Shown: positions 1-11,810 of the stretch, in pieces
How positions within the stretch are numbered: the stretch's first letter is position 1
Layout of the letters: every line of letters begins with the position of its first letter
DNA from: Anoplopoma fimbria
Taxonomy: Eukaryota; Chordata; Actinopteri; Perciformes; Anoplopomatidae
Length of the DNA: 64,000 nucleotides
NCBI RefSeq assembly: GCF_027596085.1
Contig: NC_072466.1
Coordinates: 22,118,613 to 22,182,612 of the forward strand
Reading direction: 5' to 3'
Made by a program: the position numbers and the translations under genes
The notes under the pieces: model-generated
What the model was told of the DNA's origin: nothing
Seen by the model: only the letters and a program-made list of their open reading frames with translations
Databases searched by the model: none

Positions 1-3000
1 ACTTTCTTGGTAATCCAGCCTGGGGTAATAGAGATTTTTCTTATACACTTTTTCTTTCTTTAAAAGCAATAATTAGTCCTGATAACATCAGACTCGGCAG
101 TATCTGGCCCACTCATGTAGCTCCCTGCTTGTTGACCAGTTTCACAGACAAGGATTAAACCTCGTCCTAGTCTACCGTCTTTGAGTGAACATCTCATCAC
201 TGAAAAATCAATTACAGCTCAGGATTAGGATTAACTCATGCTTGTTACACTGTAAATACCGCCTGTATACCCTTGGGTTTACAGTGGTAATCATCACCGA
301 AGCCCCTTCCCATTCTGCACACAAAGTAAGCCACTGAAGACTCCCCCAGACCCGGACCTGTTGACCAAGACCTTTTTTCTGCGTTAGTAGAGCCGGATTA
401 TTCCAAGCAGCACCTCCTTAAAGTTGGAGCAGCAGCACTAGAGAAGCAGCATAAAAAGTAGGGCAAGTACAGTCGCTACCTCTGCTCCTGAATAATTTCT
501 TGTCATGAGTAAAACCTCATTCACCACTCTGCCAAACAGGCCTCCCGAGCGAAAGATGCGGCATTTGTTCTTATTTGTTTTCTTTGATTGTCAGGAGCTG
601 TTCGGATGCATTTGTCATTTTAAATTAACCCCACCCCACCCCCCCCACCCCCAAACCCCGGGCCATGCTCACTAGACCTGCACAAGAACACTGCCGAATT
701 CTAGGTCGTGCACTTTCAATGAATAAATCATTATTTAGAATTTCAGTGTTCCAAAAACTCGTTCCTCATAATGCCTCCACTGCTGAGTACTTGAGATAAA
801 CAACCTTCCATTGTGGAGCACACTATCAGCTGGGCAGGAGTAGCCTTTACAAAAAGCCTGGTATCAAAGAGGGTTTGCACAGCCATGCAGTGCCGTGGGG
901 AGTCCTTCTGAAACTGGTGTTATGCCAAAGATTAATGCATTACCTTCAAAGAGAAGGTCTATTCCAGTTCAGCAGTTCATTTCCATGCTGTAAATATAAT
1001 ATGTTATGATATAGCTGTCATACAGTATGCATCTGCTAATGCATTGCTTAAGCATGAGAACCACATCTGTATGCACACTTTGCAGTCACACAAATGCTTT
1101 ATGGATTACTGCTCTAAATGGGGGAGAAAATACTATGTACTCATTCTTTTCTCTTTCCCGAACAGTAAATCCTCCCCTCTGAAAGGACTTCATTAAAGGT
1201 CGCACAGTGACCACATTTTATTTAGCCTCTGATTGGATACCAAAAGCCTCCTTTAGAAACCAAAGTCTCTGGTCAAAGGGGAGAGGGTCGCCACTGGTAA
1301 CCTGATAGTATTATGACAGTATTCTCCAGTGTTTACATTTTTTACTGTAATTGATGGTGGATGTTGTCACTGTACAACTCTGGTTCCAAGCCAAACCAAA
1401 GGAAAATTCGGTCACCTAAATACAGTTTAGCTGAAATGGCAAAAGTCATAGGCGTTCAAGAAAAATGCATGTTTCTTTGTGTCAGATTGGGAAACCAATT
1501 TTAATATCCTTACTTTCATAGCAATTAGGATTGATAATTGAAACGGTTAGGTGGATCAGTATGTTGAATCAAATATCTCTATACAAGCATTGAATTTGCA
1601 GTTGTTTTCACAAAAAAAATATTATAGCATACTGTGCTCTGCCTGCCCAGCACCAACATATGACATAACATTTAAAATAAAAGACAAAAGTTAGCATTTA
1701 GCTAGTGAAAATCGTAAAGTATTTTGCAGATATTTACATCAGAAGTTGGTGGAAACCATAAGCAGAGCTAAAGAGGGTCACCTTTTATCAGGTGACCAAA
1801 AAAACCCAACTCCAAGTAAACAATAATATGGCTAAAAAACTATTGGTGCTGTGAATTAAGCAAATGTTTGCTGACCTTATCAACACAAAAATGCAAATTG
1901 TGCCCCAAAGTGTAAAAATAAAGCAATGTTTTGAGAAACCAATGAAACACAGTTACAGATTAAACATGTGTTTGCATTAATGTGTGTTTTATGTGTTGGC
2001 CTCAGCCATTTAAGGTGGGGTAAGCTTCTGTACGTGTGCTGCTTGTGTGCCTTCCAGTTGGCTTGTGTGTGTGTATGTGAGTGTGGTGTCACTTCATGAA
2101 AGTGATTTTCTGCCCGAGTGGTTGTTTTCCCAAATGCTGGCGATGTCCTGTAATCCTGCAGGGCGCTCCAAGGGCTCCAGTGTCACCGTCACTGCTAATC
2201 AAAGCCATTCATCAGCACCTCCACAAAGACTTACACCAACACATTTACTGCACACAGGACAGCACTTACACCAGGATGATCAAAGTGCACTGATCTGCAC
2301 AGAAAGACAAAGACAGATGCACATGCAACCACAAATAAAGACATGCATACATCTAAATTGATGAAATCACACCCCACATGTGTCCTCTTTAGGCTAAAAT
2401 AATCTTGGTTGCCGTATTTAACCTCAATTTTCCCCTTTTGGAACACAGCTTCGTTAGCTTTCATTGTCCAGTGTTGACTAAAGCAGATCTACTGTGGCTA
2501 ACTGCAGGTTATAAAGAGTTTCATGGTCTTGGAAGCTTACTCTAGTTAGAAGCAGAGCAAGGACAAGGCTAGAAAAGTAGAGTTTGTGTAGTTTTGTCTG
2601 ACACTGATACTCCTGTGTAACAGGGTTAATCGACACAAATTTGGACAGGATCCAGAACTTTTGCAGAAAGCTCATTGGGAGAAGTTCTTCTGTATCTCTA
2701 CATTAAACTTGATAGTCAGGTCAAATTAACATAATGTTGGATGAATACACACAGGGTTCTTAAGGTTGTTGGCCATGTTTAATTTATTGCGAAAAGTTAG
2801 AAAGGCAGGAGTGGATCTGGTATTTGCTGCCCTTGCATAGGTTAAAAGTAGTAATACATTTTGCCATCTCAGTTCGGACTCCAAAGCCTCTGTGCTGTTG
2901 TTTTACAATTTTTTAAAGCACAACATGATTGGTTGCCTTAATTGCAACGTAAAAGTTCAGAAAAATTTCATTCAGACCTAAAAGTATATCGCCTTTTGCC

Positions 3001-3839
3001 ACGTAATATATACATTCCATGTGAAAGTATAAACAACAAAAACTGTTTGTTGGAAACATATATTGAGATGCACATTAATTGCATTAGAAAAGCACAAACG
3101 TAAATCACTTTCTTCACTTTTAAGCTTCAGTTGATCATGAACCATTAAAATTCCATACAATCATTTTCAGTGGAAAAAGTACATTATACTTAATTTTTAA
3201 TAAAGGTAGTTCTTACAGCAATATATCTCATATTGAAAAATGTTATTGGGCTTGGAGATTGTAATTAAAGACATTATACTGATTGGACTGACAGATTTCT
3301 TGCTGACTTGTACAATACATCATATTGTAGATTCCCATGCTAGATCGTTAATACCTCCTCATTTCGGTAATTGATAAAATACTGTACTTTATGAATATGG
3401 TTTTACATACAAACTGGTCAGCAAACCATGGCAGTTTTCCAGTTGTGACCATACTCTTCAAACACGTGGTCGTAAATGTTTATATGTACCCACTTTATGT
3501 GGAGAAAGTTGATTATGTTTCCTGGTGTCCATTAAATATTCTATTGGTTCAAGAGGGAGTAGTTCATAATTTGTATTGCCAGAAAAGAAAGTAGCTTCAG
3601 GCTGCACTATTGTAAAATCAACTTTTACTGTAAAGCATAACACCCTTTAGAAGTCCTGAAAGTAAATTAGTTTTGTCAGTAGACCAACTAATAATAAACT
3701 CTGTGAGTAAAATTATTCTTGTTTTGCCAATTCAAACCCGTAATCTCTCTGATTTCTAAGATTTTTTTCAAAGAGCAACTCAATACTTTTAATAATATTT
3801 TTTAAAGGTTTTCACTCAGGAAAGTCCTGTGAGAAACCA
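1..3839. other. No gene seen; unique AT-rich DNA
   Basis: Short open frames occur on both strands, the longest 104 codons at 2047-2361, but none shows a domain, biased codon use or convincing splice context. The only local structure is the C-rich run listed separately and a GT-rich patch near 2065-2080. Confidence 0.6.
629..659 (+). repeat. C-rich low-complexity run
   Basis: A run of CCCCA-like blocks broken by single A residues. It is a simple repeat, and nothing nearby suggests a larger element. Confidence 0.8.
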
Positions 3840-3869
3840 AATGAACTTTGACTTGTTATATCCTACTTT

Positions 3870-4012
3870 TTTTAAGTTACCCCTACATACTTAACTAATG
3901 TCAGTTAAGTAACAATCACACTTATTTTGTGTAACACACTGACTTATTTTAAACAAAACCACAATGTTTTCCTAAGCCTAAACAAGTGGTTGTGTTGCAT
4001 AAGTAAACCCAA
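3870..4012. repeat. Degenerate interspersed repeat, CCTAAACCTAAC-type module
   Basis: The stretch at 3955-3998 (CCACAA..TTTTCCTAAGCCTAA..AAGTGGTTGTGTTGC) resembles segments at 31730-31768, 32643-32690, 21871-21906 and, in reverse complement, 35220-35254. Five diverged occurrences in 64 kb mark an old dispersed family. I recognise the general type as common in fish genomes but cannot name the family. Confidence 0.5.
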
Positions 4013-4040
4013 AAAGCTATGTCACAATCCAGCTTAACCA

Positions 4041-4138
4041 GCTGGCTGTAGCTTTATATTCAACAGACAAATATGAGAGTGGTGTGGATCTTCTAATATA
4101 ACTCTCTGCCAGAAAATGTCCCAAAATGTCCAATTATT
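4041..4138 (+). repeat. Teleost interspersed repeat, right-end fragment
   Basis: GGCTGTAGCTTTATATTCAA, then ATGAGAGTGGTGTGGATCTT, then AACTCTCTGCCAGAAAATG. From memory of fish genomes this is the right end of a very common non-autonomous repeat whose ends are roughly inverted copies. The left-end type sequence (GAGAATTAGATGAGAAGATC) occurs at 34742. Only a fragment is present. Confidence 0.55.
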
Positions 4139-5512
4139 GCTTTGTGCTTCTGTATGCAGGCTGCAGTTACACTTAACTAATGTGCCAGGACTCTGATTAA
4201 GATTTGATTTCTTACAATGCAGAATATTGTAGTCAAAAGACTCTTCTTGTTGAACTTAGAATGTCAGCTAACAGCTATTTGCCGATTCATTGCATTTGAT
4301 TTATAAAAGCATCTGTCTCTGATACTGAGATCACATGGATACACATCTCGCTCCCTGAAAAAAGCTCAGTCAGCATGAGGAACATCGCAGAAATGCCATT
4401 GGTATCCCAAAAATACCTGCGCACAATGAGGTTTCATGATGTTATTTCTGTCTTTGCTCTATCAATATCTTTTGGGAATAGTGACAATAAACAAATGTCC
4501 TCTCCTTCCTGCATGACAGCACACATAAAAACCTGATGAATCCATCCAATAGAGCACTGCATGATGTGCTTAGCAGGTGTTGTCATTTTAGTGGTTGATT
4601 GACACAGTTAATACCCATTAAAATGCATGGGGAAACAGACTCCATCTAACTATGTCAAGAAAAACAAAGACATTTGTCACTTGATTCATAGTCTTATTCA
4701 CTTCAGCTTCTCCGCTAATGACCATTAATCTTTAGAGACGGACTTCATCCAGTTTTAGCCAAATTTAACAACCTCTCGGGCCATTCATTCTCCAGAAATC
4801 TTAATAAGACACAACTTTCTCATCTGTCCATTAATATGACTTGCTGAAAAAAATCTACATAGTTTGCTTAATGAGGGCTCGGCAGTGGCTGTCACTGATT
4901 GATTCTGCTTGTACTTCACTGTTCCCCAAAGACTCGACCCTAATGACTCCTCAACTGTTGATAGTAAACCCACTTATCCCAAATAAGGGTCATTAACTGG
5001 CCCAGACACCCTGCTCTACAAGACAAAAGTAATCATAGGTTACCGTTTACAATCAAAAAAAGCGCCAAAGAGGACCAACAAGCATCTGTTTGGGTATCTT
5101 TCTGATCTATTTGGGACTTATTTTATTATTTCCTGTCACTCCAAAACTGAGATGAGAAAATCCCTGTCAATTTCATGTCGGTTTGCCACATACAAAGCTG
5201 GAGAGTGTATATGTTAAGCTTAGATTAGCATGAACACTGGAGGCAGGGGGGACAGCTAGCTTGGGTCTGTCAATAAAAATACACCAATCATTATCATGGT
5301 GCTGCATATTTCTGGGTGAGCATCAGTCCATTGCAGTGAAAAGTGCAAAGGGTCTTAAAGGCACAGCGATGGTGCCATGTGTTCTAAACCTCTGATGTAA
5401 CCGTATGACAGTGTGGTAATTCTTGACTCACCTTTACATTTTCAAAATAATTAACCAGTACAAGATGCTTGGAGTAGATGATTATTTTATTTTTTTTGTG
5501 ATTTGTGATTCG
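4139..5512. other. No gene seen
   Basis: Mixed AT-rich sequence. Open frames stay under 65 codons and no repeat from elsewhere in the window was recognised here. Confidence 0.5.
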
Positions 5513-5560
5513 TCCATCCATCCATCCATCCATCCATCCATCCATCCATCCATCCATCCT
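5513..5560 (+). repeat. (TCCA)n tetranucleotide microsatellite
   Basis: Eleven perfect TCCA units followed by TCCT. The repeat opens a frame on each strand (Ser-Ile-His-Pro one way, Trp-Met-Asp-Gly the other), and both frames are artefacts. Confidence 0.97.
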
Positions 5561-5640
5561 CAGCTGGAAATTGATAAAACATACTTGAAAAATTTATTTT
5601 CGAATACTCACATGTGAAAAAACTGCATATTTTCACTCCC

Positions 5641-5690
5641 GACTCTTCCACTTGATCAGAGGCCCTACGCTTCAAACTGTGGCACTCTAG
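5641..5690 (+). repeat. Short diverged repeat, pair with 35.1 kb
   Basis: CTTGATCAGAGGCCCTACGC, then TTCAAACTGTGGCACTCTAG, matches the block at 35113-35160 (CTTGATTAGTGGCCCTAAGT, then TTTAAACTATGACGCTGTAG) in the same orientation with scattered changes. The pair indicates an interspersed repeat. The family is not identified. Confidence 0.5.
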
Positions 5691-7834
5691 TTTCCCCTCT
5701 ATCCTCAGGTTTTAACGTGGCAGGGTTGCATGGCAGCTGATTTTTTTATTTTATTTTGCAACATTCATTACGTACAGTAACATTTGCTAGCTAGCAGTGT
5801 TCTTCTTCCCGACATTTTATTAGAGCATTACTGAGTTTTTTTGTACGTGTATCACTTCAGCCGGTTAGTTATGTGCATAGATGTACGTTGACAAATTACA
5901 AAAAAAATTAGGACCAGCTCATAAAAACATTTAAATAATGCTACTAGAGGTCAAAAACTCCACTGAGTGCCTTTAAGGAACAGACACAATTTGAGATAAA
6001 TGTCCAGTAAGTGAGTGTATTTCCTTTAGGTCGAATTTGGTGTTGGTCTGTTATAGTTTTTTGGTGCACCACATGACTATTAAAATGTACAGTATGTGTC
6101 CTTTTCCTGCTTGACTTTGTTCCTTGAGTTGTGATTTAGAAATAACTGCACAAACACAAATGCACTGGCGTTAATAATTGATGTAGGAAGCATATGGACA
6201 TGCAGTAGTGCTTACACCTCAGGACGATGCAGAGCATGTTTTATGAATCTGCAGATTCAGTGCATAACAACCCCCTGAAGGACTGGATTTAAAGTTATGT
6301 AGGAGAGAGAGAGAGAGAGTGAGAGCTCGAGATACCCTTCTGGGTTTCTTCCACCACTTACCCACATGAAAAGAGCTTTTTATTCCACAGAGACAGAGCA
6401 AGAGAAAGAAAGTAGGAGGTAGATGATTGAAGTTGGCCGCTGCTGTGTAGGGGGATGGAGGAAACCCTCTGCATCTTTCTGGCCTCTGAGCTAACATAAC
6501 ATCTACCTGCACGGCGAATCAAAAGCACTGAGCAAAGCCCTCATGAGTGGGTCTTGCAGGTAGATGATACAGTACGTATTTTAAACTCCGTTAAACATAC
6601 CTCTGTGATCTAAATACTCGGACAACGATTCTCCCTGTACGTCTCCTTTTAGACTACGAGCAGTTGTACTGGAGGTCCCTCAATGGAAGGCGGTCCCCTC
6701 TCCATGAACTTGTGCCAACACACATGAATCACCTCCAGAGCAGGCGTCCGTCAGCGTGTCCACCCATTCTACGCCACACTCCAATCTGTCAGCCCATCCT
6801 TTTTAATTGGCAGTGGGCCTGCTCAATGGCTGTTCCATCCAGAGGAGTGGCAGGTTGGGGGGGAGGGGGTGCTAGAATTTTTTTCATCTTTATGTGTGTT
6901 ACTCTGCAATAGACATGGCGATACGCTTCCTGGTATTCCCTCTGAGTCATTCATACTGGGAAACACAGTACAGCCATACTGTGTAGCTACTGTGTGACTC
7001 CACGGGTTCAGTGGTTTTCACAAATCTCATGAGTGGTGTAAAGGGAGTAATACTCATATACCTAACTAACCCACAATCAGGGGACTGTGAGTTAGTCAAT
7101 CAGTGCAGGGTGCAGCTATAATTCATACATTTATTTCTTAATCATCCAGGTGACTGCATACAAACGTTATACTACAATAAATACATGCCATTTCATTCAG
7201 TAATGGCAGCCAACTCTTCCTTAATGCTGTATGAATGACACAACAATGAAACACTACTGAGAACTTTGTTTCTCCACAACTCACACAGAATGTTTTCGTA
7301 CACCAATTTTAATTGCTGAAGGCTGCTGTAGTACAAATAAATTAACCATATAGAACAGGCAAATCCAAACACAATATACTACTGAACTAATTATATAAAA
7401 GCAAGTGATGTCAAAGATCACACTGGTTTTGCTGCACTAAGCTTCTCAGGCATTCTCTAAAAAAAAACCTAAGAGCCTGGATGGCAAAGTCCCAATCACC
7501 TTTGCACTTTTTCTTTTTTACTAGACTTTACTGAACTTGCCAGAATGGATCCGCTTCAGTATCTGGAGCTACGCACTGGCTCCTATAGAGTCAAAGCCAC
7601 TGTGATTAAGCTAAAAGCCCACATAATGTGCACGGTGTAACTTGAACAGTATGTCAGTGATGCGCGGGTCAGAGTTTTTTAATACCTGCACACATCTGAC
7701 CAGTTATGACAGAGTCAGTCTACACTGCCCAAGCCTACAAAAATATACCTTGATCAATCACCCAGATCCGACCTGCAAACTGCCAACACTTTGCTTTACA
7801 GTTGTACAATTGTCAGGACTGAACACACCAGCGC
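5691..7834. other. No gene seen; (GA)n patch and a possible hAT-type end
   Basis: Contains a short (GA)n at about 6303-6322. A GC-rich motif TGCGCGGGTC at 7661-7670 is of the kind seen at the ends of some fish DNA elements (see findings). A frame of 82 codons at 6664-6912 and one of 102 at 7642-7950 have no recognisable protein content. Confidence 0.5.
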
Positions 7835-8095
7835 TCGCTGTGTTTGTGTGTGTCATACTTATATATCCATCTTTGAGAGGTCTAATTGAGGTTTTTTGGG
7901 GGAAAATTAGGCCATTTTGGCTTTTTCTACTTCTTCATAGGCCTGTTTGAGGGTTCAGACGTGGTGTTTAAGTTCAGGTTAGAATTTGATTTAGGTAAAG
8001 GTTAGGCATTTTTGTTGTGATGGTTAAGGTTAAGGTTAGGGGTCAGGGAATATGTCAAAGTATCTCGCAAAGTACATGGTTGTGTGTTTGTGTTT
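7835..8095 (+). repeat. Degenerate GGTTAGG-rich interspersed repeat
   Basis: The block reads GGCCTGTTTGAGGGTTCAGA, then repeated AGGTTAG and GGTTAAGGTTAAGGTTAGGG motifs, then AGTACATGGTTGTGTGTTTG. I know this arrangement as a common fish intronic and intergenic repeat that carries telomere-like GGTTAGGG words. It is not a telomere, because the words are irregular and embedded in other sequence. The copy is old. Confidence 0.5.
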
Positions 8096-10286
8096 AATGT
8101 TTGAGAGAAAGGGGAAGAGAAGGTGGGGGAAGGGAATTGGCCTATTGTACGCAATGTTTATACTGTAATAACTTATACAGGACACTGCCTAGTCACGATT
8201 TGACCCGCCAGCCCGGATCCGTGCGACCTGCATTACGTTAACTGTACATTTTATGTAAGTAGCTGCAGGCAGTGGGCCTTAGTGATGTTGACATGCACTA
8301 TGAGATTTTGAATAATGTACTATGTGAACAAGGAAATATCATGTTATTGGTATAGGTGCATTCATACACTTTGCTGCCAGAGTTGCAGGTTTTATATTGG
8401 TTTATGATCTTTACTTCTCATCTTTATTCCCACTCTTCAGTCATATGTAAAGAGTTGCTCTCTTTGATGCCTGAATCAGTAGAGGCTTGTCGCTCTCCAT
8501 GGGGCTGATTGCTATCACATGCCTTAAGGACCGTAACAGTAGTGCCAATTCTCGGTCTGTCTCCTCAACATTTCTTTGTTCAGATTAAATATGTGAGTGA
8601 CTTCATTTACATATGTGACACCCTTTTCTTTGTTTTCAAACCAGCTGTTGTGTGATGTGGTTTTTTAGAATATGGTCCCTTTGCCTTGTGTTGTCAAAAA
8701 AATTGACCATATGAAAGTTATAATAAAAGCATCCAAAAGAAGGTCAAAAGTGAAAGAAGTTGACGAAAAAAAAAGAAATCCACCTTTGAAAAATGTTTAT
8801 AACGCCATAACAAAGGTTTCCTGAACTTGTTGGGAATATTTAAATTTTGCCAAGTCTTATTTCATTTCTTTATCTGTTCTGTTTTTTGCCGTTTGTATGT
8901 CGTTTCAGATTCTGCCACTCCCTCCTGACTCTTGTAAAGCCTAAAGTTTCATGTTTCACTGATTGCTTCTGTGTCATGTTTTGGGGGATTTTGGCAACAA
9001 AAATATAATATGAAAATGCTGTGCTAAATTTGAGCCTTTTCATTTTGAAAGAGCAATGGCCAGTGGTCAAACTCCGACTTGACCAATCAATGGTGTAACT
9101 TCATCAGTCAGCAACTTTGTCACTCACTCGCTCAGTTAAAGACTTGCTCATATTTTTATTATAAGGCTCGCCCTGGTCCTGCCAAAAGAGTGAGAAAAGA
9201 CAGTGGAACTCTTTCAGTGCCAATTCAGCTTTTTCCCAATACAATTGGGAAAGTGTTTCAATGTCATTTTTGTTTTTTACAGTTAAGGTCTTGTTTTCAA
9301 TGCCAACGTTTACTATCACTGTCCTTGCTCTACAGGCAAACAGCTTAGAGGTCAAAACGCTTTTTTTTCCTTGCGAGATCGTGGCTTTAAAGTGGATTTG
9401 TTTTGCTTTCAGTCTTAGTGGGGTGACAGCAAACACAGTTTAGTATTTGTTCCTTGAGCACCTACCTTTGTCAGAAATACAACAGAGGAGCAGCTGGTGT
9501 ATCTGTTTAGAATCCTCAGTCAATAATCATCCTTTATCCATCATTCAATCAGCACCCTCCTAACTGCTCACTGCTCCCTCTAGTTCAATTTCTGCTCTTG
9601 AGTAAACACTTTGTGGATAACATACATGCATTGTTTCCTGTGAATCCTTTGTGCATAAGGAGTCGGTTTAGATTGCAGCATGGTAAAGGCTGACTCGGCA
9701 ACCATCAATGAAAACTACTATACAGATATGTAAACACCGAATGTAAATACATTGAGTATAAAAAGCTTAATTTCATGAACATGTTAAGACGTGTTACTCT
9801 AAAGTGCTTGTTGTATGAGACAAAACTGTGTGCAGGAACGTCTAATATGCCAATACTCTGAAGACAGAAAGTTTCAATGGGCTGCCATAGGTTTCTACTA
9901 CAGAAAAAGAAAGGAAGCCAATAAGAAAACACTATAACAGAGAGATACAATTGGACATATGGAGAAAAAACAGTGCTGTGAGATTAAGTGATTGATATTG
10001 AGAATCCCTGTAAATTTAACAACTGGTATGGATCATGCCCAACAATTTATAATTTTCTTGCATATACAGTATAATAGGTGGTAGTCTTAAGAGGGGCTGA
10101 CAGTCAAACTTAAATCCATATGCTGAACGTTGCACCCTAATTGGGCTGTTACATTCTTCACATTGAGTTTGAGAAAGCACAAAGTGGCAAACTCCAAACT
10201 ACTGCTCCAACGCTTTGTTTATTCTGTACTTAGTAACTATTGGTGTCCCAGCGATGTCTGAAGAAAGCACTGGAAAACTGACAGAG
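8096..10286. other. No gene seen
   Basis: The largest frame is 110 codons on the minus strand (9104-9436), Lys/Thr-rich, with no domain recognised and an overlapping frame on the other strand. A GACCCGCC motif at 8202-8209 is the inverse of the one at 7664. Confidence 0.5.
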
Positions 10287-10560
10287 TTAGATGCAATAGA
10301 GTTTATTCTTCAAGCAAAGAAAGAACTTGTGAGGTGGGCTCCGGAGACCCAATTGATAATCCCTCCCTGTTAACTGTTTTATATAATTCCTCATCCCAGA
10401 GCTTATGCTCTTCCTCTTTTCCTTGGATACAATTGTGTTTTTACTATAGTCACACCTAGGTTGCATCTTTCTAATGGTGTCTCGGAAAGTCCCAAACGTT
10501 CCCACTCAGGCCTGTCCAGGCATGTCTGGATATACTTTCGGGTGTTTCCGAAGTGTATTT
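10287..10560 (-). mobile_element. Possible LTR-like fragment
   Basis: Read on the minus strand, the block has a TATA-type motif (AATTATATAAAACAG, plus 10373-10390). About 75 bp further comes an AATAAA signal (plus 10302-10307), with GGGTCTCCGGAGCCCACC between them. A promoter, a short R-like interval and a polyadenylation signal in that order is how a retroelement LTR is laid out. No coding region, primer-binding site or second LTR was found and the ends are unclear, so the call is tentative and the class of LTR element is unknown. Confidence 0.35.
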
Positions 10561-11399
10561 CTTTAAAACTTGAATCATTCATTGAGTAAAACAGGTTATA
10601 TGTTAGACCACTTAAATCACACTATATCAACACTAGTCTCAATATGAGGATTTCATATATGTGTGCTCAAAACACTTAATATAGTCGTAGTGCTGGCTCA
10701 TTGTGATAATCAACAGATTCAGAGCCCCATACAACATGTGACTCTCAGACACACAATAAGGTCTTATTTGGCTTGGGCAGCCCTGTATTACTACTACATC
10801 CTGATTCACATATGAAGCTTTTACAAACACAGAGGGCCAATGGAGAACAATGAACTGTGCTTTTTCTTTTTTTTTTTATTGCTACATTCCAATGCACTTT
10901 GTTTAAAAGGGTTGAATATGCAGATAATTAAAACACCCTGCTGGAAGCATCTTAGCCTTCTACCCGACGCTGTGTGCCCGTGTCCAAGACGATTGATGTA
11001 CGACACGGATTGTCATGAAATATTTCTCCATGTTGAAGAGCATAAATAACCCTGATGGTAGAGGGGTGATTGTGTTCGTTGGAGGTACAAGGTGCCACTG
11101 GAATGCAACGCAAAGTGGCCTTCCACAAAAAATATAGCCGCTCATTAAATGACGTCGGAGCAGTCATTCCTGAACTCATTAATCACTGGCACTTGACACA
11201 GCCGATACGCCAGCATGCTGACATAGCATTTCTAGAAATATATAGCCCTCCAGGCTTAAAGGGGGTTTCTCTGTCCATCGCTCCTACATCTTCCATCCGT
11301 GTCCTCCATCAATCTTCTGGAAAGTCTCTCCACCCCTTCACCTTTTTTTTTTCTTAGAACCTCTATTCCACCTGTTCATGATTTTGTGTTTTATTTAGT
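10561..11399. other. No gene seen; possible conserved non-coding block at 11110-11250
   Basis: Frames of 60-95 codons overlap on both strands without recognisable content. The piece around 11110-11250 has balanced composition, CpG sites and several TAAT/ATTA words, unlike the AT-rich surroundings. Confidence 0.4.
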
Positions 11400-11810
11400 T
11401 TTGTTGGTTATGCATGTTGTTCACGTTCTCTTCTGCTCTCATTTCAGACCCGGTCACTCCCCCCTGCCTGCTCCTCCACTAGTAGATTATCCACACTCAG
11501 CGGTTCCCCATTCACTCATTAGCTCCATAGTATATCTACCAGCCCACTTCCACTAGCTCTTTGCCAGATTGCCTGCGTGCCATGTGTCGTAGCGTTCCAG
11601 CATTAGTAAGTTTTCCTGATCATGATCAACCTTGTTTTTGACCCTGCCTCTGAACCTTGGATTCTGCCTCAGCCTGACCCCTTCGTTCTTTGTTTGCCTG
11701 CCTGGATTTGTAAATCCTTGTATTTTGCCTTCAGTAAAGACTCTTTAATTTTCAACTGCATCCTGAGTCGTGCTCTTGGGTTTCTGTGCCCCTGAATTGT
11801 GATAGTTCTT
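11400..11810 (+). repeat. T/C-rich interspersed repeat, family unnamed
   Basis: Pyrimidine-rich sequence ends with CTGGATTTGTAAATCCTTGT, then TTGCCTTCAGTAAAGACTCT, then CAACTGCATCCTGAGTCGTG. This end structure is one I recognise as recurrent in fish genomes. Similar T-rich blocks with a CCTGAGTC-type end or comparable texture occur at 33020-33320 and 61505-61732. No ORF is present. Confidence 0.4.

Noticed and set aside
5423..5675. Frames with Ser-Ile-His-Pro or Trp-Met-Asp-Gly repeats
   Set aside because: Produced entirely by the (TCCA)n microsatellite.
8020..8045. GGTTAAGGTTAGGG as interstitial telomere
   Set aside because: Only a few irregular units inside a longer dispersed repeat. No run of TTAGGG.
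9104..9436. 110-codon minus-strand frame
   Set aside because: No recognisable domain. Plus-strand frames overlap it and no splice or promoter context supports it.
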